Shown: positions 34,361-46,050, counted from the first letter of the stretch. The stretch is DNA of 64,000 bases from Isoetes taiwanensis (GCA_021234155.1 JAJEKV010000073.1:5924001-5988000), one strand, 5' to 3'. Notes: generated by a model not told the origin, from the letters alone. Numbers and translations are program-made.

Positions 34361-34920
34361 CCTCCACCACCTCGACTCGATTCTCCGAAGAAGGTTTGCC
34401 ATGGGCCAGATTCCCAGCACAGTAGAGCTGCTCAGCATATTTGGTATTGCCAACAGTGTACCAGTCTGATGATCCAGAAAGTCTCTTTTCGAGTGCCCAC
34501 ATCAAAGGTCTATGCAGGAGTTCAAGATGGGCTACGACTACCGAGCCACATCAACGACTGCGGGGTCTCGCCAGAAAGCGGCCAAAGCCGAGGAGGCCAA
34601 GATCTGCACCATTGATGGTCCGAGCCCTGCAGGAGGCAGCAGAGGCGGAGCTGGTACAACTTTTTGGAAGAAGGCAACCTCTGCGGGATCCATGCCAAGC
34701 GGGTGACAGTCATGTCCAAAGACCTCCACCACCTCGACTCGATTCTCCGAAGAAGGTTTGCCATGGGCCAGATTCCCAGCACAGTAGAGCTGCTCAGCAT
34801 ATTTGGTATTGCCAGCGATTATACCCGGTCGATGATCCAGAAAGTCTCTTTTCGAGTGCCCACATCAAAGGTCTATGCAGGAGTTCAAGATGGGCTACGA
34901 CTACCGAGCCACATCAACGA
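34361..34920 (+). repeat. 362-bp offset direct duplication of an unidentified sequence
   Basis: About 196 bases beginning CCTCCACCACCTCGACTCGA at 34361 recur at 34723 almost unchanged, separated by unique DNA. In one frame both encode LDSILRRRFAMGQIPSTVEL and a following VSFRVPTSKVYAGVQDGLRL. I do not recognise the family. It stands just before a LINE-like tail, so it may be LINE 3' sequence or a captured gene. Confidence 0.6.
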
Positions 34921-35047
34921 GCGTGGAGCTTAATGAAGTACATTAGATGATTTCAAAAGAAGCAATGATGTAATACAGTAAAGTTTGTCCCATGACCTAT
35001 GGGTCTTTGTTGGACGTAAATAAATTATTATTATTATTATTATAAAT
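34921..35047 (+). mobile_element. LINE-like 3' end with ATT-repeat tail
   Basis: The tail AATAAATTATTATTATTAT (from 35019) is the same kind as the LINE-2 tail at 21169-21205. A similar preceding stretch (ATGGGTC/ATGGGCC then a T-rich part) suggests a shared LINE 3' UTR. No RT is present here, so the copy is heavily 5'-truncated or belongs to a SINE using LINE machinery. Confidence 0.5.
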
Positions 35048-35129
35048 TAAATGGTAGTAGAATTGTTTGTATCATAATTAGAATGCTCATAATTGTTTAT
35101 TTAGCATAAAATTTTAGCATACAAATCAA

Positions 35130-35630
35130 AATTGGCTCGAAATCGACCAACCTGGGTCGTTCCGTGCCAAACGCCTCTGCGTTCGCGACGCAGGCCCCTT
35201 TCGCGCAAAGCCACCCGAGTCACTCGATTTTGGGGCAAATTTGATCTAAATTTTGTGCAAACAGACAGTAGAATAGAATTTGCCTAGAAACCTAGTTTAA
35301 CACTTAATTCTTGCCAAAAACATCCAAAAATAGCAAAAATCGGCCAACCCGGATGAGTCCGCGCCAAACGCCTCTGCGTCCACGACGCAGACCCCTTTCG
35401 CGCGAACCCACCCGAGTTACCCATGTTTGCACTTTTAGATGTTGTTTTAGTACGAAATAAGTTGGTAGTTAGTTTAGGATTGACCCAAATAGGCATTTTA
35501 GGCTCTTATAATTTTTAAAATTGTTGACTTTTGGCATAAATCAAGGCACTCGGGTGAGTCCACGCCAGAGGCTTGTGCGTTGAGAATGCAGACATCATTG
35601 GCGCGAACCAACCCGAGTCATATGATTTCG
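35130..35630 (+). repeat. Three copies of a roughly 200-bp repeat with inverted words
   Basis: Units start near 35135, 35335 and 35540. Each has a CCAACC(T/C)GG.TGAGTCC-type left end, a CGCCTCTGCGT..ACGACGCAGA centre and a GCGCGAACC.ACCCGAGT right end. The outer words pair (ACTCGGGT with ACCCGAGT), as do CTGCGT and ACGCAG, so each unit can fold. It is noncoding. Confidence 0.6.
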
Positions 35631-35757
35631 ACCAAATTTTTTCCAAAATTGCATTGAAAGGGTTCTTAGTGCATATGCTAGTCTTTTGCCATGCAGTCTA
35701 GTGTCTTGTAGTACCCTCTTCTAACTTTTCAATCCATTTGAACCTCATCTTAAAAGA

Positions 35758-35855
35758 ATTCCCACAGTAGCGGGAATCGAACCTCCCACCCACAGGGATG
35801 AACCCCCTCAAACCTCCCCGTGCCAACCACTCAGGGCGGGCATCGTTTGTATTTG
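35758..35855 (-). repeat. SINE-like tRNA-derived sequence
   Basis: On the minus strand, CCCTGAGTGGTTGGCACGGG resembles an A box and GAGGTTCGATTCCCGC is a strong B box, about 50 bases apart. The acceptor ends do not pair, so it is a SINE head rather than a tRNA gene. The block to the right (35860-36429) has nothing that I can identify. Confidence 0.5.
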
Positions 35856-36429
35856 AATTGTAATCCTTAATATTTAAGCTTTAATCATGTTAGATAATAT
35901 TAATGGCCAAGCCTTAGAGTTAGAACCAAGACCCTTAAGCTAGATAGAGACAGCATCTGCATTCATCCTAGCTTAGTTGTCGCTCTTATCTTGCTAAGTG
36001 TCTTCTTGTCTACATACAGGTAGTATAATCAAACCTTTTTCTTGGAAATCCAGCTAGTTGCCAAAGCCTTAGAAATTGTTGCCACACGTTGGTATGATAC
36101 ACCAACACACGTTATAGATGCACTACCATCAAGTATATTTTGCCATGCCTTATATCATAGATAATTATCTAGGAATTCATTCTATCTAGGTAATTTAGTC
36201 TAACACACCAAGTACACCCAGTGAATAAGTCTCCTTCTACCACCCCATAACAGTAAATAAGTACCTTTCTCAGTGCCTAGTAAAGTGCCAAATGCCAAGG
36301 GGGTCATTTGAGGTAGAGTGGATAAAGGTATAAGAATAGGTTTTGTAGAGTAAGTAGACATAAGTAATTGTTGTTGTGGTAGTATTAGTTGCCTTGTGCA
36401 CTTTAGGGCAGTCAAATAGGTTAGGAGAA

Positions 36430-37348
36430 CCATCGTTGCAGATCCTCGAGCCTCGACAATGGAGCCACTCGACAACATCAACGAATTGAAAGCAGAGGGC
36501 AACCTTATGGAAGAAATTTCAGCAAATCAAAGGAGATGGTGTACAGGGAAGCCGGAACATAAATAATAAAGGGGAGCCTATAGGAAGGACGATTGCGACA
36601 TCAAGATTAGACTCAAGAGTTGCCAAGAGGGCTATGCAACAACCAATGGGCATCATCATGGCACTTATAAAATTGATCACATTAGGGGAGGAACATCTCC
36701 TAGTCAAGGATATTCTCCAAGTGCCATATTATCTCGAGGAACGACCCCACATCGATGACTAATGTCACAGCTACGCCACCAACAAGTAGATGACTTCATC
36801 GACTTATGCTATCAAGAGTCCTAAAGGATGAGACTGGACATACCTCCTAGGAAGGGCAACTACGCAGATATACAGGCCATAGTGGTATCAGATTTGGGCT
36901 TCAAGCAAACATGCTTTGACTAAGGAGGTATTACAAGCCAGCAAGGGCGGGCTCCTCAGGAATAGGAATATGGCGAGACTGCAATAAACTTCTTCCTCAT
37001 CAACCCCAATACTTCAGAGCAGCTGCATGAACCTCGACAAGCACCATCTCAAGATCATGATGATCTTTGATATTCCACCGTAAAGATGGAGGTCAAACAC
37101 CATCAAGAAGAGGCACCATGGGGGACCAAATACCAGCATTACTAATTGATCAGTCATGGATGCACATAAACTCCTCTCAGCAAGAGAAGTTGCACAGTTA
37201 GAAGTGGTAAAGCACTCACCATTGTCATCAGCCTTATAACAATAGCATGTGACCAGTAGGACGAAGAATCGAATCGACAAGGTCAACACAACAATATCAA
37301 TTCAGGAGTTAGAAGAATCATCCTCAAATCTCGTAACCTTCAAGGCAG
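36430..37348 (+). pseudogene. Degenerate gypsy internal region (gag-pol relic)
   Basis: Frames are broken by many stops. One stretch reads GRTIATSRLDSRVAKRAM and further MALIKLITLGEEHLLVKDIL, with the feel of a decayed gag, but no zinc knuckle, protease or RT can be read. It leads in the same orientation into the integrase C-terminus at 37403. Confidence 0.35.
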
Positions 37349-37402
37349 ATGAGTCAAACACGAAAGATTTTACACAGTGGTGAACATTACCTTGAAGCCT
37401 TT

Positions 37403-37846
37403 GGGATGCGATACCGAGCCTTATGTCGTCACTACTTTAATGAAGATAGTCCTAGGTGGGCAGGACCCTTCAAGATTTTGGAGCAAGTAGGGAGCCAGAC
37501 CTACAAGCTCGCCTTGCCTACCCACCTTAAAGTCCACAAGGTCTTCCATGTGAGCCTGTTGAAGAGGCACATTCCAAACCTGGAGGAGATTTTGGATACT
37601 CCAACTTTGTTGGAGATGATGGAGGAACAAATTGAAATGGCACCCGAGTTAATCCTTGACAAGGCATTCAAGAAGACGAGAAGGTCTCAATTCCTCCAAT
37701 ATTTGGTCAAGTGGAAGCACTTGCCCGTGGAAGACGCAACTTGGGTATTGAAGCAGGATCTAGAGAAGCAATACCTGGACTTTATAAAGGAGTTCGACGG
37801 CCGAGTCATCTCCGAGCTGGTCGACGCCGACTTGCCAGGTGCTTAG
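37403..37846 (+). pseudogene. Integrase C-terminus with chromodomain (chromovirus)
   Basis: The frame carries the integrase C-terminal GPFKILEQVGSQTYKLALP and KVHKVFHVSLLKRH. A chromodomain follows: PELILDKAFKKTRRSQ, then FLQYLVKWKHLPVEDATWV, then LEKQYLDFIKEF. This is the classic C-terminal arrangement of chromoviral Ty3-gypsy integrases, where the chromodomain guides insertion to chromatin. The upstream catalytic core is absent, so only this end survives intact (about 148 codons). It probably belongs to element A2, whose polypurine tract and 3' LTR lie 8.7 kb downstream. Confidence 0.9.
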
Positions 37847-37929
37847 TTAAGTGTGTGTCTTAGTATAGCTTTAGTAAGGCATTATACATTCAAGTTAGTA
37901 GAATGCATATGCCAAAGTCTTGGAAGTGT

Positions 37930-38160
37930 AGGCGATGATGAGATACGCTCTAAAGGCATTCTCTAGGCCAACACACACCAAGAGTGCGCATGACCAGGAG
38001 GGTCATGTGAGAGGAAGAGCGGCATGGTGGGCGATGATGAGATACGCTCTAAGGCATTCTCTAGGTCACCACGCACCAAGAGTGCACATGACCAGGAGGG
38101 TCATGTGAGAGGAAGAGTGGCATGGTGGGCGATGATGAGACCATCATTTGGATGATCTCT
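37930..38160 (+). repeat. 99-bp tandem repeat after the chromodomain
   Basis: GGCGATGATGAGATACGCTC recurs at 37931, 38030 and, in altered form, 38128, each followed by CATTCTCTAGG and GACCAGGAGGGTCATGTGAG. The pattern decays further to about 38400. It is noncoding and probably part of the A2 3' untranslated region. Confidence 0.75.
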
Positions 38161-39529
38161 ATGCCACGATGCAGGGCACGCACACCTGACCATAGGGGGG
38201 TCATGGTGAGGTATGAGTGATCATGCGCGATGATGGGATCGTGAGACGTTCCCTAGCTTAAACCCTCAGGGGCATGAGGCACTGCGGGTGTACTCGATCA
38301 AGGGGATCGTGTATAAGGTAACACCCGATCATGGGCAAATGGGCAATGATAGGATCATCTTAAATGATCCTTAAGCTCAAATCTTTATAGAGCCATGATC
38401 GAGTGCAAGGTAGGGTAACCTTGAGCTAGTAGTTCGGCTCAAGGAGGTAATTAGGGGGGTGGTCCCCTAAAACCACAAACTTATTAACTTATATAACGTA
38501 ATGTGCTACTTGTGCAGGCCAGTGAAGGGAAGCATGGAGGAGGGAGCACATTACGAGAAGACAGGAGTCATAGATTTTAGACTTAACTATGAACTCCTAA
38601 ATTTGTTGTAATAATATTGTACGTGTATACTTTTATAATAATAGTCGTTATGGCTATATAATTTTGTATAACTTGTAAATATAGCCTTATAATTACATAA
38701 TAAGAAATTAACGAAACACACTGACCCCAAATTTGGCTCTATGTGTAGTTTTTTGCTGTCTTTTTTGTAGAAAACCAACACTTAAAGCCCACCTGTTGTT
38801 TTGTTCCGAAAATGCTAGAAACAACGTGTAGTTTTTGCTAAAAAGTCTATGCATAGAAAATTGGCAGCCTTTTGAGAAAAATTCAATGCGTTGTTTTTAG
38901 GTGTTGTTTTTTTTATTTTTACTAAAAAACTAACATGTGGTTTTACAGAATATCCACATGTGGGTTTTGAAAATAGTAGTTATTTTTAAGTGTTGTTTTT
39001 ATTAAAAAATCAACGTGGTTTAACAGAATATCTACGTGGATAATAGTTGTTTTCAAGTGTTGTTTTTACTAGATAATAATACGTTGTTTGCAAAATATCC
39101 ACATGTAGTTTTTAAGTGTAGTTATTACAGATAGAAAACTTGTGTGGTTTTTTAGGATAAGAATTTGGTTTCTATATGTTGTTTTTAAGCAACCTAGCAT
39201 TGTTTCCTTCAAAAATATACATGCTTTTGACGAATCTAATGTTGTTTCTTTAAATTTCTAATGTCGTTTCCTTAAAAAAGGATATATGCTTTTTTAAATT
39301 TGCTAACATTGTTTGCTTCAAGGAACCAAACGTATGCCCTTTATCTTTGGGGATTGTATTTGTCGCTACTTTAGTTCTTATTCAATAGTCAATACATTCA
39401 TTTTTTCTTCGTTATATATTTTGAATGTTTTGAATTCTTGATTGTAAACAAAGGTATATTTTGAATTCTTGATAGTAAAACAAAGGAACTGAGAAAAACA
39501 ATATGACCATTCTTGTTATTATTGGATGA
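38161..39529. other. AT-rich low-complexity DNA with no gene seen
   Basis: From 38590 the sequence is dominated by TGTTGTTTTTA and ATATCCACATGTGG-type words. The complementary style (ACCTTAAAAAACCACACC) appears at 46140-46340, on the other side of the palindromic element. Confidence 0.4.
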
Positions 39530-40085
39530 ACGAAACAGATATACAGCAATGGATAGAATAGAGGGATCTTGCGCTGACACCCTTCCCCAAATCGAACTAG
39601 GCCAGGACTTTGCGCGGCTTCCTCACCAGAGGGAAGAGGCCAGACCCCAGGGGACGAAGCTCAGAAAGGTTGTCGAGGCAGCCTTTCCTACCAATGCTCC
39701 TTCGGGCGGGCAAATGCCAATGCCCCCCTTCCCGGAGCTCGATTTCTCTATCCGACCGTTGAATCCACCGTTCAAGTAACCTGCTTCGAGCAGGTTCAAA
39801 AAAATCCAAGATCCGTCCGAAGAAACTTATCAAACCGTGGAGCGTCCTACGCTCGACCATGTAGAAACCCAAGTGTTTTGTCGTTTGAGTAGTACAAAGC
39901 TCCGAAATGGAGATTCGACTTCGCCATGTCGTCCGGAATGGTGACATTACCCTAGGGACCAAGTTATACGGTCATTTTTGGCAACGAAAGAAACATGAAC
40001 CCTCTACATGACAATATTCTGCAGCCATCTCTTACGCCAATTGACTCTTGGACATGAGCTACTTTGGCAATTCTTGGAGAAAGAG

Positions 40086-43031
40086 CACCGGACTAAAGAA
40101 ACTTTATTCATGCACAATTGATATGGCAGCACCATTAACCACCCAACCGGATCCACTGGGTTATGGCAAAACACAAGTGCTATGGCAAATACAAAGCTCT
40201 GGTCATCTGGCTTATTGGCCTTCCAGACTAATCTAGCTACTCCAAGTAGCCACACATCATAAAAACAATTGCAGATTTGTGAAGTCGCTATGGCAGTGAT
40301 CTATGACCCCTTGTCACATTTTCGGCCATTGCTCTCTCCCCCGGATGAACTACAGAATGTGCCTCCCTAATTCGGAAACTAGACTCCAAGCCGGTTCCAA
40401 CGAACTAAAGGTCGCTTCAATCGGAGCTCTGGTTACCGAGATATGTCCAACTGACGTTTCGGTTCTATTTATAGATCTCTCTGCGACTTTAGCCTTTTTT
40501 AGCAGGCAGTTGCCTTTTTTCTCAAAATATCTCCTTGCCTTTAATTAGATTATATGACATCATATGGGACATTATCTATGATCTTTTTCTCAACCAATAA
40601 CCATCCCAATAATAGTGCCTCGACCCCGTCCATAAATATCAATGGTTCCTTACATCCAAATGCTATGTTATCCTATGCCCCTTTATATTATTAGGTGGCC
40701 TTAGGAATAACATTTACATAGTATTTGCCATAATTCCAATAACCCATTCGTCGTGGACCACTCCCCCGTGCTTGCTCCATATCAGTCTTCTGCCCAGGAA
40801 ACTTGGTCCCGAGGGTAATCTCGATGTTTTGAGTCCATTGGCAGAGTCAGTTTACAATTTTGGAGTGGGAGAGTTGCCTGTCCGTGGCCCCGCGAAATTT
40901 TGGAGTTGGAGAAGGATCACCCCGCGATCATCCAAGATACACTCCATTTCAATCCATCCCTTCTCAAGATGGATCTTCCATGGTCATCACCAGTCTGAAA
41001 GTTTTATAATCCCTGCAAAACTCCAGAAATAGTTACGAATATCCGCGTACTTCCACAGTACGATATATCCTTGTACCTCCGCGGTACGTTATTATCTTTC
41101 GTACCTCCGCAGTACTACTTGATTGTATCGCCACCACGATACAGTGTATCTTTAAGATACAGATGCAACTTTTGTCAAGCTTATTGTGTTGCAATCACAA
41201 TTACTAGTCTTCAAAAGTATACATCTTATGCTCTCTTGTTCAAGCCGATTGTGCTGCAGACACAACCACTAGTCTATCAAGAGGCATTCCCTATCTAGTA
41301 TACCATGTTCAAGCCGGCTATGTTGCAATCGTAGTCACTAATCTACCATGGGTATACACAACAAAAGTATCTATCCTTTATTCCAAATAAAGAAATTCAA
41401 CTTAGGAACTTTACCCATAAGCCAGTCCCATAGGAAACAATTTGAGATTCCGCATCCAAATTTTGCGTCCACATCCTTTACATCTTCTACGTAAAGTGTC
41501 CTCCCCAATGCTTAACACTAAGCAAACCTGCAAATAAGTTCAAGTGTTAATATAGATGATTTCCCAAGTCAAATATTTATATAGATGACCCCCACGGCCA
41601 ATCAGTCTCTCAGATCACCACGATCTGACTCCGCAATCGCAAGCAAGATGCTTTTGCAGTTCTCCATACTCAAACTTTAAGGTTGGAATTTGCACAGGCT
41701 AAAATGACCAAGATGAACTTCTAGAGATGGAAAGAGGTTATGGCGGGTAGTTTGGCTATTATGACAAAGCAGAGCTCAATGTTTTGCAACAATGGTTTAC
41801 TTGTCTCCATGACAAGCTATTTGTCTCCATGACGACTCGTCTCCACGATAAACTACTTGTCTCCATGACAAGCTTTTCCATAACAACTTAGCAGTCACCC
41901 TTATTATTCCATAATCTCCAAAGGATCATAGAAGTTTCTCCAATAATCCGAACTCGTTCACAACAAGTCGGTCCATATACTTCGAACATTCTCCACAAAA
42001 GCACCGAGTTTTCTCTGCTACTGATGCTCCAGATTCGCTTACAGCAATAGTCACCAAACCCACCTCAGTTCCATTAACTGCTCTAATATTATATGATTTC
42101 CCTTCATGCATAAAAGCTTTTACTCCATTAGGATAATCCAAATCTGTTCTTGTGAACCCCAGAATGATAATCTCCTCTCACAGATTAGAGAGTCCAAATT
42201 CCACTGGTGATCCCATTGCCCATGGTTCCCAAAAGAATCGCAAACCTCCGCTCTGATACCACTTGATACAATTCATGTATATTTGGGAAGTTGTGGCAAC
42301 ACAGAATCATAGAACCATAATGAAATAATAGAACATCGGACTAAAGAAACTTTATTCATGCACAATTGATATGGCAGCACCATTAACCACCCAACCGGAT
42401 CCACTGGGTTATGGCAAAATACAAGTGCTATGGCAAATACAAAGCTCTGGTCATCTGGCTTATTGGCCTTCCAGACTAATCTAGCTACTCCAAGTAGCCA
42501 CACATCATAAAAACAATTGCAGATTTGTGAAGTCGCTATGGCAGTGATCTATGACCCCTTGTCACATTTTCGGCCATTGCTCTCTCCTCCGGATGAACTA
42601 CGGACTGTGCTGCCCTAATCGGAAACTAGACTCCGAGCCGGTTCCAACGAACTAAAGGTCGCTTCAATCGGATCTCTGGTTACCGAGATATGTCCAACTG
42701 AAGTTTCGGTTCTATTTATAGATCTCTCTGCGACTTTAGCCCTTTTTAGCAGGCAGTTGCCTTTTTTCTCAAAATATCTCCTTGCCTTTAATTAGATTAT
42801 ATGACATCATATGGGACATTATCTATGATCTTTTTCTCAACCAATAACCATCCCAATAATAGTGCCTCGACCCCGTCCATAAATATCAATGGTTCCTTAC
42901 ATCCAAATGCTATGTTATCCTATGCCCCTTTATATTATTAGGTGGCCTTAGGAATAACATTTACATAGTATTTGCCATAATTCCAATAACCCATTCGTCG
43001 TGGACCACTCCCCCGTGCTTGCTCCATATCA
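40086..43031 (-). mobile_element. Short non-autonomous LTR-type element nested in the palindrome
   Basis: A direct repeat of about 700 bases (40088-40784 and 42334-43031) shows only scattered changes. The right copy extends left to TGATACA at 42264 and ends ATATCA at 43031, so it has short inverted termini. Immediately left of 42264, the minus strand reads TGGTATCAGAGC (42250-42261), the usual tRNA-iMet primer site, so the element runs on the minus strand with its 5' LTR on the right. The interior (40890-42249) is about 1.4 kb and lacks polyprotein domains, apart from a 71-codon frame at 41926-42141. This suits a TRIM or LARD type. The left LTR is truncated at its outer end. Confidence 0.65.
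41030..41890. repeat. Short internal repeats of the nested LTR-type element
   Basis: GTACCTCCGCGGTAC-like words repeat at 41045-41120. A roughly 70-base unit with TCAAGC..ATTGTG..GCA..CACAA...CTAGTCT repeats at 41175-41345. TTGTCTCCATGACAAGCT-like words repeat four times at 41800-41875. They can form stem-loops and are noncoding. Confidence 0.55.
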
Positions 43032-44574
43032 GTCTTCTGCCCAGGAAACTTGGTCCCGAGGGTAATCTCGACGTTTTGAGTCCATTGGCAGAGTCAGTTT
43101 ACAATTTTGGAGTGGGAGAGTTGCCTGTCCGTGGCCAAGGGCCTTTGGGAGAGGGCCTTTGGGGTGAACTGCTTCCGGAAGGTTTTAAGGGTCCGTCTTC
43201 TGGCTTCAACACCCTCCCTCTACGTGATGATATTGCGCAAGATCCTGGTCGAATCTGATTAGGATATGGCCTCCGAAACGTAAACCCTGTGTGTTGCTAG
43301 GTTATTGAAGGGTTTACGTTTTGGAGGCCGAGTTTTTGTCGATTGCACTTGGGACATGGCCAAGAAGCTGCAATTGAAAACGAGAAACAATAGGAATTGA
43401 CGGAATGGGGTTTGTATTTATCCTCCTCCCATAATGGCAAATAGAAGCCAAGAGCGCCTTTTGCAGTAGCAAAATTGTTAGGGATCATTCGGGATGGCCA
43501 ATAGATCCAAACCCCATTCCTTCAGTTCCTATTGCTTCATTTTTTTAACTGCAGCTTCTTGACCATGTCCCAAGTGCAACCGACTAAATCGCGATCTCCA
43601 TAACGTAAACCCTTCAATAACCTAGCAAACCACAGGGTTTACGTTTCGGAGGCCATATCCTAGTCAGATTCGACCAGGATCTTGCACAATGTGATCACGT
43701 AGAGGGAGGGTGTTGATGCCAGAAGATGGACCCTTAAAACCTTCCGGAAGCAGTTCGCCCCAAAGGTCCGCTCCTGAAGGCCCTTGGCCACGGATGGGCA
43801 ACTCTCCCATTCCGAAACTATAAACTGACTCTGCCAATGGACTCAAAACACCGACATTACCCTCGAGACCAAGTTTCGTGGGCGGAAGATCATCCTTTCT
43901 CCAAGAAGCGCCAAGGTAGCTCATGTCCAACACGTTTGTAGTCAATTGGCCTAAGATGTGGCTGCGGAATACTACCATATAGAGGTTCGTGTTTCTTTTG
44001 TTGCCAAAAATGACCGTGTAACTTGGTTTCTAGGGTAAATTTGCTATTCCGGATGACATGGCGAAGTCAAATCTCCATTTTGGAGCGTTTGTACTGCTCG
44101 AACGACAAAACACTTGGGTTTCTACACGGTCGACCGTAGGACGCTTCGCGGTTTGATAAGTTCTTTCAGACGGATCTTGGATTTTTTTGAATTTACTTGA
44201 AGCAGGTTACTTGAACAATGGATTCAACAGTCGGATAGGGAAACCGAGCTCCAGGAGGGGGGGCATTGGCATTTGCCCTCCCGGAGGATCGTTGGCAGGA
44301 AAGGCTACCTCCGCAACCTTTTTGAGGTCCGTCTCCTGGGGTCTGGCCTCTCCCCTCTGGTGAGGAAGCTGCGCAAAGTCCTGGCCTAGTTCGATTTGGG
44401 GAAAGGTGTCAGCGTTTAAGTTCTTCAAGATCCCTTGTCCATGTCACCACCATCTAGCCATGTCAATCAAAATTTGCCAACATCACCCAATGAAAAGACC
44501 AAACATGGACATCTTTTCATTTTTGGCCTAGTCAAAGCTTGGCCTTGCTTAGTTGGCATGCCATGTCACCGCTT

Positions 44575-46050
44575 GGAGTGCCTAGCTGGCATATTGGTGC
44601 CTAGGTGGCATGCCTGAGCCACCTTGGCATGTTGGAGCCTAGGTGGCATGTTGGAGCCCACATGGCATGTTGGAGCCCACATGGCATGTTTCAACCACCT
44701 TGGCATGTTTGAGCCTAAGTGGTATATTTGAGCCATCTTGGCGTGTTGGAGCCCGCGTGGCATGTTTGAGCCACCTTGGCATGTTTGAGCCACCTTAGCA
44801 TGTTTGACATGGGTGGCATGTTTGAGCCACCTTCGTATATTGAAGCCTAAGTGGCATGTTGGAGCCTAAGTGGCATGTTGGAGCCCACGTGGCATGTTTG
44901 AGCCACTATGTGGCATGTTTGAGCCACCTTGGCATGTTTGAGCCTAGGTGGCATGTTTGAGCCATCTTGGCATGTTTAAGCGTAGGTGGATATTGGAGCC
45001 TAGGTGGCATGTTTGAGCCACCTGTGCATGTTTGAGCCGAGGTGGCATTTTGGAGCCCACGTGGCATGATTGAGCCACCTTGACATGTTTGAGGCTAGGT
45101 GGCATGTTGGAGCCACCTTGGCATGTTAGAGCCTAGGTGTCATGTTTGAGTCACCTTGGCATGTTTGAGCCTAGGTGAGCCTCCTTGGCATGTTGGAGCC
45201 TAGGTGGCATGTTGGAGCCACCTTGCATGTTTGAGCCTAGGGGGCATGTTGAAACCCGCGTGGCATGTTTGAGCCACCTTGGCATGTTGGAGCCTAGGTG
45301 GCATGTTGGAGCCACCTTGGCATGTTTGAGCCACCTTGACATGTTGGAGCCTAGGTGGCATGTTTGAGTCACCTTGCCATGTTGGAGTCTAGGTGGCATG
45401 TTGGAGCCTAGGTGGCATGTTTGAGCCACCTTGGCACGTTGGAGCCTAAGTGGCATGTTGGAGTCTAGGTGGCATGTTGGAGCCCACGTGGCATATGTTG
45501 GAGCCTAGGTGGCATGTTTGAGCCACCTTGGCATGTTTGTGCCTAAGTGGCATGTTGGAGCCACCTTGGCATGTTGGAGCCTAGGTGGCATGTTGGAGCC
45601 ACCTTGACAAGTTGGATCCCGCATAACATGTTTGATCCACCTTGGCATGTCTGGGCTTAGGTGGCATGTTGGAGCTCGCGTGGCATGTTTGAATCACCTT
45701 GGCATGTTGGAGCCTGGGTGGCATGTTTGAGCCACCGTGGCATGTCGGAGCCTAGGTGCCATGTTGGAGCCACCTTGGCATGTTTGAGCCACCTTGGCAT
45801 GTCGGAGCCTAGGTGTCATGTTTGAGCCACCTTGGCATGTTTGAGTCACCTTGGCATGTTGGAGTCTATGTGGCATGTTTGAGCCAGCTTGGCATGTTGC
45901 AGCCTAGTTGCCATGTTGGAGCCACCTTGGCATGTTTGAGCCACCTTGGCATGTTGAAGCCTAGTTGCCATGTTGGAGCCACCTTGGCATGTTTTAGCCA
46001 CCTTGGCATGTTGGAGCCGAGGTAGCATGTTTGAAGTCAAATGCTAGCGA
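44575..46050 (+). repeat. Minisatellite of about 21-bp units, near 70 copies
   Basis: Units of the form GGCATGTTTGAGCCACCTT and GGCATGTTGGAGCCTAGGT alternate irregularly for about 1.47 kb. Because the unit is a multiple of three, several frames on both strands remain open with 7-residue periodicity (for example HLGSNMPRWLKHAK). These frames are not genes. A TGCTGCCATTTTGTGGCAG motif like the start of element B LTRs follows at 46079. Confidence 0.85.

Larger units (their letters stand above)
39530..44430. mobile_element. Large palindromic (foldback) element with interrupted left arm
   Basis: The right arm 43508-44430 is the reverse complement of the left arm at roughly 85-90 percent by eye. 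The outer 540 bases pair with 39540-40085 and the inner part pairs with 43032-43415, around a centre near 43416-43507. The left arm is split by an LTR-like element (40086-43031). Both arms keep matching open frames. The outer one encodes PQIELGQDFA(R/Q)LPHQR and GGQMPMPP. The inner one encodes VLSPLAESVY and WGELLPEGFKGPSSG. These may be fragments of a captured gene. A small hairpin (43268-43288 with 43309-43329) lies near the centre. The superfamily is unknown; Pack-type or foldback transposons look like this. Confidence 0.7.

Noticed and set aside
36200-36502. A 100-codon minus-strand frame beginning MPSAFNSLMLSSGS
   Set aside because: No family resemblance and no splice context. It lies in decayed retroelement DNA.
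44566-45876. Repetitive proteins such as HLGSNMPRWLKH on both strands across the minisatellite
   Set aside because: The unit length is a multiple of three, so open frames arise automatically in several frames and on both strands. Starts and stops are scattered with no conserved boundaries.
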